Positions 23,007 to 29,153 of a DNA stretch of 40,013 nt are shown here, one piece after another. The stretch comes from Manganibacter manganicus (lineage in GTDB: Bacteria; Pseudomonadota; Alphaproteobacteria; Rhizobiales; Rhizobiaceae), in NCBI RefSeq assembly GCF_002075885.1, contig NZ_MDET01000025.1:1-40013 (forward strand), given 5' to 3'. Made by a program: the position numbers and the translations under genes. Each line of letters starts with the position of its first letter. Position 1 is the stretch's first letter. A model generated the notes under the pieces. That model was not told where the DNA came from. It did not search any database and saw nothing but the letters and a program-made list of their open reading frames with translations.

Positions 23007-23750
23007 ATGCGCGAGACCCGCATTCTGATGGGCATGCCTGTCACCGTCGATATCGGCGACACGTCGAGCGGCGCGCTGATCGATACGGTCTTCGCCTATT
23101 TCGAGCGCATCGACCGGCGCTTCAGCACCTACAGGGCCGACAGCGAGATTTCGGCCATCAACCGCGGGGACGTTCCAGTCAAAAACTGGAGCGACGAGAT
23201 GATGGAGGTGCTGGCGCTCGCCGAACAGACGAGGAACGAGACCGACGGCTATTTCGACATCCGCAAGCCGGACGGTTCGCTCGATCCGTCGGGGATCGTC
23301 AAGGGATGGGCCATCCGCAACGCGGCGGCGACGGTTCGCCGGACCGGCGTCAACGGTTTTTTCATCGAAGCCGGCGGCGACATCCAGTCATGCGGCAGGA
23401 ATGCTTCGGGCCTCGACTGGAGCGTCGGTATCCGCAACCCGTTCAATACGGATGAGATCATCAAGATCCTGTATCCGCGCGGTCGTGGCGTCGCCACCTC
23501 CGGCACCTATATACGTGGGCAGCACATCTACAATCCCCACGAAGCTGGCGATACCATTACCGACATCGTCAGCGTGACGGTCGTCGGATCCGATGTGCTC
23601 GAAGCCGACCGCTTCGCGACCGCCGCGTTCGCCATGGGTCGGAACGGTATTTTCTTCATCGAGCAGACGCCCGGCCTGGAGGGTTATGTCGTTGACAGCA
23701 ACGGCCGCGCCACGCCGACAAGCGGCTTCGGAGCGTTTTGCCGATCATGA
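23007..23750 (+). CDS. apbE: ApbE-family FAD:protein FMN transferase, short form
   Basis: The 247-residue protein has the ApbE motifs in order: METRILMG-like MGMPVTV, FERIDRRFSTYRADSEISAIN, GYFDIRKPDGSLDPSGIVKGWAI (the DPSGxxKG flavin/metal site), FIEAGGDIQSCG, RGVATSGTYIRG with HIYNPHEAG, and LEADRFATAAFAMG with the metal-binding Asp. ApbE attaches FMN from FAD to Thr in target proteins. It lies between a protein with that target motif and a membrane flavin reductase. It starts directly with the first strand and lacks the signal peptide or lipobox most ApbE proteins have, and is about 60-80 residues shorter. Either it acts in the cytosol, or an upstream start is missed or lost. Confidence 0.85.
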   Translation: MRETRILMGMPVTVDIGDTSSGALIDTVFAYFERIDRRFSTYRADSEISAINRGDVPVKNWSDEMMEVLALAEQTRNETDGYFDIRKPDGSLDPSGIVKGWAIRNAAATVRRTGVNGFFIEAGGDIQSCGRNASGLDWSVGIRNPFNTDEIIKILYPRGRGVATSGTYIRGQHIYNPHEAGDTITDIVSVTVVGSDVLEADRFATAAFAMGRNGIFFIEQTPGLEGYVVDSNGRATPTSGFGAFCRS

Positions 23751-25258
23751 TCAAGGCCATCGACCGGTTTCTCGACCATCAGACCATGTACCGGCTGGTG
23801 CTCTATTATCTGATCGCGCTATGGGGCACCGCCTTCGTGCTCGGTTTCATAGGGCTCGTGCCGCATCAGCCTGCTACACTTGCTTTCACGGCCATGCTGT
23901 CGCTTGCGGCATGCTGGATCACCAACCGGGTTTTCGTGCTGGTCTTCGAGATTCCGGCAAACAGCGAATCCGTCTATATCACCGCCCTCATCCTGGCCCT
24001 CATCCTCGATCCGGTGGGCGTCGCCGACCTCAAGGGGATCGGGGCCGTGGCGTTCGCCTCGGTCTGGGCAATCTCCTCCAAATTCATTTTCGCCGTCGGC
24101 AGGAAGCACCTGTTCAATCCGGCCGCTCTGGGCGTGGCGCTGTCCGCTTTCCTGCTCGACCAGCCGGCCACCTGGTGGATCAGCAGCAATCTGTGGCTGC
24201 TTCCCTTCGTGTTGGCCGGCGGCGTCCTGATTGTCCGAAAGCTGCGCCGGCTGGATCTCGTCGCGACATTCCTGATGGTTGCACTGGCGACTATCCTGGC
24301 GACCACCGAGCCGTCGCAATATGGCGCCGCGCTCAAAGAAACCCTGGGTTACTCGCCGCTGCTGTTCTTTGCCTTCGTCATGCTGACCGAGCCGCTGACG
24401 GCGCCGACAACGCGCTGGCCGCGCATCGCCTTCGCCGCCATCGTCGGTTTTCTGTTCGCCCCGAACATCCATGTGGGCTCGTTCTATTTCACGCCGGAGC
24501 TGGCGCTGCTGGCGGGCAATCTCTTTGCTTACGCGGTCGGCCCGAAGGGGCGCTCCGTGTTAACATTGGAACGCATCGAGCGCTCGGCCATCGACAGCTA
24601 TGACTTCATCTTCCGGTCGCCGCGAAAGATCGCCTTCCAGGCAGGCCAGTATCTCGAGTGGACGCTTGGCCTCGACCGTCCCGACAGCCGCGGCAACCGC
24701 CGCTATTTCACGATCGCCTCGGCACCAACGGAAGAAACAGTCCGTCTGGGCGTCAAGTTCTATCCGCAATCGAGCGCTTTCAAGCGCGAACTGCTGACGC
24801 TGAAACCGGGCGGTCATATCCACGCCGCGCAACTGGCCGGCAACTTCACGCTGCCCGCCAAGCGCCAAACCAAGATCGCCTTCCTGGCCGGAGGCATCGG
24901 CATTACGCCATTCCGCTCGATGCTGCACTATCTCCTCGACCGGAAGGAAAGGCGGCCGATCGTCCTCCTTTACGGAACAGAAGGCCAAGAGGACATCGCC
25001 TATCGCGACGTGCTCGGCGCCGCCGGACGCGAACTGGGCATCCGGACGATCCACGCCGTAGCGCGGGGTGCCGAGCGCGGGCAATATACCGGCTATATCG
25101 ACGAGCGCCTGATACGCCTGGCCATCCCCGACTACCTCGAGCGGACCTTCTACATTTCCGGCCCGCAGGCCATGGTCAAGGTGCTCCGGCAGAAACTGCG
25201 TGGCATGGGCGTTCGCCGTTCGAAGATAAAGGTCGATTATTTTCCCGGCTTCGCCTGA
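23747..25258 (+). CDS. RnfD/NqrB-like membrane domain fused to an NAD(P)H:flavin reductase domain
   Basis: From ATG 23747, overlapping the apbE stop as ATGA, the product has 503 residues. Residues about 10-260 hold many hydrophobic segments, including SESVYITALILALILDP, RKHLFNPAALGVALSAFLL and FAFVMLTEPLTAPTTRW. These are the conserved parts of RnfD/NqrB-type subunits, although no SGAT covalent-flavin site was seen in this part. Residues about 265-503 are a ferredoxin-NADP-reductase-like module: LERIERSAIDSYDF, the FAD site RRYFTIAS, the NAD(P) site FLAGGIGITPFRSML, and TFYISGPQAMV. The chain would take electrons from cytosolic NAD(P)H via FAD across the membrane to the flavinylated protein encoded two genes upstream. 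Confidence 0.83.
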   Translation: MIKAIDRFLDHQTMYRLVLYYLIALWGTAFVLGFIGLVPHQPATLAFTAMLSLAACWITNRVFVLVFEIPANSESVYITALILALILDPVGVADLKGIGAVAFASVWAISSKFIFAVGRKHLFNPAALGVALSAFLLDQPATWWISSNLWLLPFVLAGGVLIVRKLRRLDLVATFLMVALATILATTEPSQYGAALKETLGYSPLLFFAFVMLTEPLTAPTTRWPRIAFAAIVGFLFAPNIHVGSFYFTPELALLAGNLFAYAVGPKGRSVLTLERIERSAIDSYDFIFRSPRKIAFQAGQYLEWTLGLDRPDSRGNRRYFTIASAPTEETVRLGVKFYPQSSAFKRELLTLKPGGHIHAAQLAGNFTLPAKRQTKIAFLAGGIGITPFRSMLHYLLDRKERRPIVLLYGTEGQEDIAYRDVLGAAGRELGIRTIHAVARGAERGQYTGYIDERLIRLAIPDYLERTFYISGPQAMVKVLRQKLRGMGVRRSKIKVDYFPGFA

Positions 25259-25259
25259 A

Positions 25260-26603
25260 TCAATCGTGCCGCGGCAAGTGGATGGTCACGATCAGGCCCG
25301 GGCCGGCATTGCTCATCGCAAGATGGCCGCCATAGGCTCCGACGATATCCGACACGATGGCAAGGCCAAGGCCGCTGCTGTCGCCCTGGCTGTCGAGCTT
25401 GACGCCGCGCGACAGGGCGGATTCCCGATCCGCCTCCAGAATCCCTGGACCGTCGTCCCTGACGCCGATGACCACTTCGCCCGCCATTGCGGACGCATCG
25501 ACCCGCACCTCGGACTTTGCATAGCGGGCCGCGTTCTCGACCAGATTGCCGAGGAGTTCGGACAGATCACCCTCATCGATCGATGCCGTCAGATCGTCGA
25601 CGATTTCCAGCTTGAACGAAAGCTGCTTGCCGCTTGGCGTGCGCTTGACGACGGCGACGACCCCCGCCGCCGTTTCCCGGATGCGGCAGGAGACCTTGCC
25701 CGACACGCCGGGCGCGAGACGCGCGCGTGCCAGTTCGCGTTCGACGTGGCGCCGGATTGCCGCGATGCTCTTCTCGATTTCGTCGGCGAGGCCCGTTTCG
25801 CCTTTCTTGCGCAGGGCGCGAATGTCGGCAGACAAGACCTGCAGCGGCGTCTTGAGGCCATGCGCCAGGTCGGTAGCGCGTGACCGAGCCCGCGCAAGCG
25901 CCTTTTCCTGGGCATCGAGCAGGCGGTTGATCTCGTCGGCAAGTGGCTGCACCTCGCGGGGCGCCGCCACGTCGAGCCGCGCCGCTCGCTGCGCGATCAC
26001 GTTTCGCACCGCGACCCGAAGGCTTTCCAGCGGCGCAAGGCCGATGGTGATCTGGATGAAAAAAGCCGCCATCAGGATGATGGCCAGCAGGATGAGGGCC
26101 GGCGCAAGATCGCGGACATATTCGCGTACCGCCACTTCCACGCTGCGATGGCTTTCCGCGACGATGGCGCGAAACGTCCGGCCATTGGCATCGATGACCA
26201 TGCGTTCGACGGCAATGGCGAGTTCCCCATCGGGGCCTTTGAATTCCTTGATTTCCCTGAGTTCACCACTGGCTCCGTGGTTCGGCAGGGCAAGTGTCGC
26301 ATCCCACAACGAACGCGACCGGACGAGACGGCCGGAACCGACGTCCTCAATCTGCCAGTAATGGCCGGATAGCGGAATGGAAAAGCGTGGGTCGGTCAGG
26401 GCTGCCTGGACTGAAAGGCGGCCGTCGAGACCGTAGGTGGTCGCGCCGATCAGATCGTTGAGGTCGACCGTCAGTTCACTGACGACGCGCCGTTCGACAT
26501 TGAGTTCGAACAAATAGCGCAATCCTAGGCCCGCGATGGCAAGGGCGATAAGGATCGAGACCGTTGCCGCCGACCAGAGCCGGAACCGGATCGAGTTTCC
26601 CAT
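25260..26603 (-). CDS. Sensor histidine kinase (PhoQ/FeuQ-type two-component system)
   Basis: The 447-residue protein has membrane segments at about 11-32 and 167-189 enclosing a periplasmic sensor of about 130 residues. A HAMP-like linker follows, then the phospho-acceptor box ATDLAHGLKTPLQVL (His248), N-box LLGNLVENAARYA, and G boxes VRDDGPGIL and SSGLGLAIV. It overlaps the regulator stop by one base (TGATG). Its 3' end meets the stop of the reductase gene with one base between, so the two operons converge. The gene order PepSY-regulator-kinase suggests it monitors an envelope or redox state, possibly linked to the neighbouring flavin module; that link is inference. Confidence 0.87.
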   Translation of the reverse strand: MGNSIRFRLWSAATVSILIALAIAGLGLRYLFELNVERRVVSELTVDLNDLIGATTYGLDGRLSVQAALTDPRFSIPLSGHYWQIEDVGSGRLVRSRSLWDATLALPNHGASGELREIKEFKGPDGELAIAVERMVIDANGRTFRAIVAESHRSVEVAVREYVRDLAPALILLAIILMAAFFIQITIGLAPLESLRVAVRNVIAQRAARLDVAAPREVQPLADEINRLLDAQEKALARARSRATDLAHGLKTPLQVLSADIRALRKKGETGLADEIEKSIAAIRRHVERELARARLAPGVSGKVSCRIRETAAGVVAVVKRTPSGKQLSFKLEIVDDLTASIDEGDLSELLGNLVENAARYAKSEVRVDASAMAGEVVIGVRDDGPGILEADRESALSRGVKLDSQGDSSGLGLAIVSDIVGAYGGHLAMSNAGPGLIVTIHLPRHD

Positions 26604-27268
26604 CAGCGGGTATCGTCGGGCACGACGTATCCGAACCCGCGTCGCGTCTCGATGATGTCGCTGCCGAGCTTCCGGCGAAGCCGGGCCACGAGAACCTCAA
26701 TCGTGTTCGGATCGCGATCGTTGCCGCTATCGTACAGATGCTCCGCCAGTTCGGTCGGAGCCACTACGCGCCCCGCATGATGCATCAGGAATGCCAGCAG
26801 CCGGTATTCGAGCGGCGATAGCGAGACGGGAGCGCCGCGGAGCGAAATACGCATCTGGCGGGTGTCGAGGAGCAACGGCCCGGATTTCAGAAGCGGTGCG
26901 GCTTGTCCGGTCGAGCGCCGCAGGATCGCCCGGAGGCGGGCCAGCAGTTCTTCCATTTCGAACGGTTTGGGCAGATAGTCGTCGGCGCCGGCATTGATGC
27001 CTTCGACGCGCTCGGTCCACATGCCTCTGGCCGTCAGGATCAGCACGGGAAAGCGGCGCGCATTGGCCCGCCAGCGCTTCAGCACCGTCAGGCCGTCGAG
27101 CTTGGGCAATCCGAGATCCAGGATGGCGGCGTCATAATTCTCGACGTCGCCGGCGAACCAGGCGGCTTCGCCATCGCGAACCACGTCGAGAGCCATTCCC
27201 GAAGACTTGAGGAGGGCCGCGATGTCGCTTGCAATGCGCGGCTCATCCTCGGCCAGGAGGATTTTCAT
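26603..27268 (-). CDS. OmpR-family response regulator
   Basis: The 221-residue protein has a receiver domain with the acidic pocket EDE (7-9), phospho-acceptor Asp51 (AAILDLGLPKLDGL), and Lys101 (DYLPKPFEM). A winged-helix DNA-binding domain follows (SLSPLEYRLLAFLMHHAGRVV, then NTIEVLVARLRRKL and RRGFGYVV). It starts at the last base of the PepSY gene (TGATG) and overlaps the kinase. Its targets likely include the upstream PepSY promoter. Confidence 0.9.
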   Translation of the reverse strand: MKILLAEDEPRIASDIAALLKSSGMALDVVRDGEAAWFAGDVENYDAAILDLGLPKLDGLTVLKRWRANARRFPVLILTARGMWTERVEGINAGADDYLPKPFEMEELLARLRAILRRSTGQAAPLLKSGPLLLDTRQMRISLRGAPVSLSPLEYRLLAFLMHHAGRVVAPTELAEHLYDSGNDRDPNTIEVLVARLRRKLGSDIIETRRGFGYVVPDDTR

Positions 27269-27594
27269 CAGTCGCCGTCCCTGCTGCGCAGGAGTACCCC
27301 GGTGCCGGCGTCCGCGTCAACGATGCTGCGGTGGCCGTCGGCGGCAACGATCTGGAACCTGTAGATCCATCTGCCGCCCAGTCGGATGAAATCGACGGCC
27401 ACGATGTCGCCCGGAACCTCGGCGTGTACCACACTCAGTATTTTGGACAGCCCCTTTATTTCACCGCGCTCGTAAAGATCCCGCGCCTTGTCATGATCGC
27501 CGTCATCGTCCTTTTCAGCCCGGGCGACGAGCGGCAGGGCTAGGACGAGTCCGGCCAGAACCACCATCGCCATGCGCTTAAGTGCCGTTTTCAT
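27268..27594 (-). CDS. Small secreted PepSY-domain protein
   Basis: The 108-residue precursor has a signal peptide (MKTALKRMAMVVLAGLVLALPLVARA, cleaved near 26) and an acidic stretch EKDDDGDHDKARDL. A single PepSY domain follows (EIKGLSKILSVVHAEVPGDIVAVDF, then WIYRFQIVAADGHRSIVDADAGTGVLL). Small PepSY proteins often sit with two-component systems and with flavin- or heme-linked redox proteins, probably as periplasmic modulators. It is the first gene of a three-gene operon with the regulator and kinase. Confidence 0.8.
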   Translation of the reverse strand: MKTALKRMAMVVLAGLVLALPLVARAEKDDDGDHDKARDLYERGEIKGLSKILSVVHAEVPGDIVAVDFIRLGGRWIYRFQIVAADGHRSIVDADAGTGVLLRSRDGD

Positions 27595-27728
27595 CTATGA
27601 GCCGTGTCGCGGACTTGAGTTTCGATCAAGCTCGCTATCGAATTCCATCTGTCGCTGGAGGCTATCATGAATAAGAACAAGCCGGTCGAGTTGATCAGTT
27701 GAATTCGGCGGCAAAACTTGTCGGAACC

Positions 27729-28274
27729 TCAATCGCGAGCAGGTTGTTCCGGCAGCATCCGCTTGAGGATATCATCCTTGCAGACGAAATGATGCCAGAG
27801 GGCAGCGGCCGCATGCAGTCCGGCCAGAATCAGAATCAAATTTGCGCAGAGACTGTGCAGTTCCTTGATTAACCCGGCCGTGGCGCGGTCCGGGGCGAAG
27901 GGAGCCGGGATGGTGAACAGGCCGAAGAAGCTCAACGCTTGGCCCTTGGACCAGGTCAGGAGGATGCCGAGAACCGGGATGGCCAAAAGCAGTACGTAAA
28001 GCAGAAGATGCGTAACCTTGGCCAGCGATTGCTCAAGCGGCGCCATTTCCGAGGGAAGTTCCGGCGCGCCGTACAGCAGGCGCATGCCCAGGCGCAGGAT
28101 GACCAGCCCGAACAGCAGCAAACCGAATGAAATATGGACCCACCAGACGAGATCGCGGTTGGGGTCGCCGCGCGGGAACAGGTCTTCGGCGTAGGTCAGT
28201 CCATAGACTCCCAAAACGAGCAGAAACACGATCCAGTGAATGGCTTTTTGGGAGCTTGCATAGGTGGGATTCAT
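27729..28274 (-). CDS. Cytochrome b561-family membrane protein
   Basis: From ATG 28274 the product has 181 residues: MNPTYASSQKAIHWIVFLLVLGVYG, VWWVHISFGLLLFGLVILRLGMR, AKVTHLLLYVLLLAIPVLGILL and LHSLCANLILILAGLHAAAALWHHFV. It has four membrane segments with His residues in helices 1, 2 and 4 (KAIHW, WVHIS, HSLCAN/GLHAAAALWHHF) as heme b ligands, the prokaryotic b561 arrangement. A TTG nine codons upstream is an alternative start. It probably passes electrons between quinol and a periplasmic acceptor. It lies 134 bp beyond the PepSY operon and may be part of the same redox locus. Confidence 0.85.
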   Translation of the reverse strand: MNPTYASSQKAIHWIVFLLVLGVYGLTYAEDLFPRGDPNRDLVWWVHISFGLLLFGLVILRLGMRLLYGAPELPSEMAPLEQSLAKVTHLLLYVLLLAIPVLGILLTWSKGQALSFFGLFTIPAPFAPDRATAGLIKELHSLCANLILILAGLHAAAALWHHFVCKDDILKRMLPEQPARD

Positions 28275-28723
28275 TCGAACATCCGGTTTTGGCGTTTCCA
28301 AACTGGCCGCGGTTTTTCGAAACTTGCCGGTTCAGTGCTTTGCGACGGAGCTCTGCGACAGCCGTTTGGCGGAAGCTTGCTTAAAACACCTGTCAGTACG
28401 CTGACAAAGGCCGCTGTAAGCTGAAGTTCACGGCCAACGCCAACGGCATGAGGCGCTTCGTCTCGAGTGAGGGCGTCCCGCAGAAAATGTCGAAACAGCA
28501 AGCGTCAGAACGAAGCCTTCGGGCTGTGCATGAGTGTGCGGCCGACACCGGCAACGACCAGTATGCATCACTAGCGTCACTTTCGCGGTGCGAAAGTCGT
28601 CAGGCTGCACGTTTTAAACTGGCCGCGCCGGTCGGGAATCTTAACGCTTTCCCGGATCGGAGACGTGACTTCGGTTACTCCGTGGCACCGCTCGATGAGC
28701 ACGAAACCGATTGCCTCTCAGCT
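28275..28723. other. Non-coding or decayed segment with a strong hairpin and a 12-bp repeat
   Basis: No gene is convincing. ACTTTCGC-GGT-GCGAAAGT (28579-28597) is a perfect 8-bp stem with a 3-base loop. The 12-mer AAACTGGCCGCG occurs at 28300-28311 and again at 28616-28627. Frames on either strand in this stretch have no recognisable domain and no ribosome sites. Confidence 0.4.
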
Positions 28724-28972
28724 TTAATGCGCGGCCCCGACGCTCGTGGCGTGCAGTTTTCCGGCCTTGCTGGAATAGACGACCTTGACCTTTTCGCCGA
28801 CCTTGAGGGATTCGGCCTCGATGCCCTCCGGGAGTGTGAAGGTCTTCCCATCCGAGAGTGTGACCGAATCATGGCTCTTGTCGATCGCTGACACCATGCC
28901 CGTAATCTGCTTTGCGAAGGCGCCGGTGGACGAGGCGGCGAGGATTATGGCCACTACAACGAACTTCTTCAT
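28724..28972 (-). CDS. Small secreted DUF1344-family protein
   Basis: From ATG 28972, with CAGGAG upstream, the product has 82 residues. A signal peptide MKKFVVVAIILAASSTGAFA is followed by KQITGMVSAIDKSHDSVTLSDGKTF, then LPEGIEAESLKVGEKVKVVYS. This is the small OB-like beta-barrel domain annotated as DUF1344, common in Rhizobiales. Its function is unknown. It lies downstream of the FtsX-type permease on the same strand, but a 180-bp gap with a TTAC-N6-GTA-like site suggests its own promoter. Confidence 0.8.
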   Translation of the reverse strand: MKKFVVVAIILAASSTGAFAKQITGMVSAIDKSHDSVTLSDGKTFTLPEGIEAESLKVGEKVKVVYSSKAGKLHATSVGAAH

Positions 28973-29115
28973 GTCTGATACTCCTGTTCGGTTGAAGATT
29001 CGCCCGGAAGGCTCGGTCATCGACCAACGCCGGCGGACCGCGTCCTCCGGGAAACTCCCCGGTTGGGGAGATTGACATACTGTAACGCCCGCTGCTTACG
29101 GTGGTCTCGCGCGCA

Positions 29116-29133
29116 CCATACAAATGCGTAAGG
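29116..29133 (-). promoter_or_regulatory. TTAC-N6-GTA box upstream of the DUF1344 gene
   Basis: On the gene strand it reads CCTTACGCATTTGTATGG. It matches TTAC-N6-GTA boxes at 33803-33819 and 37136-37151 in the same cluster. The dyad form and placement upstream of separate transcription units suggest a response-regulator site. Confidence 0.4.
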
Positions 29134-29153
29134 TATGGCCTCGCCGCTTCGGC

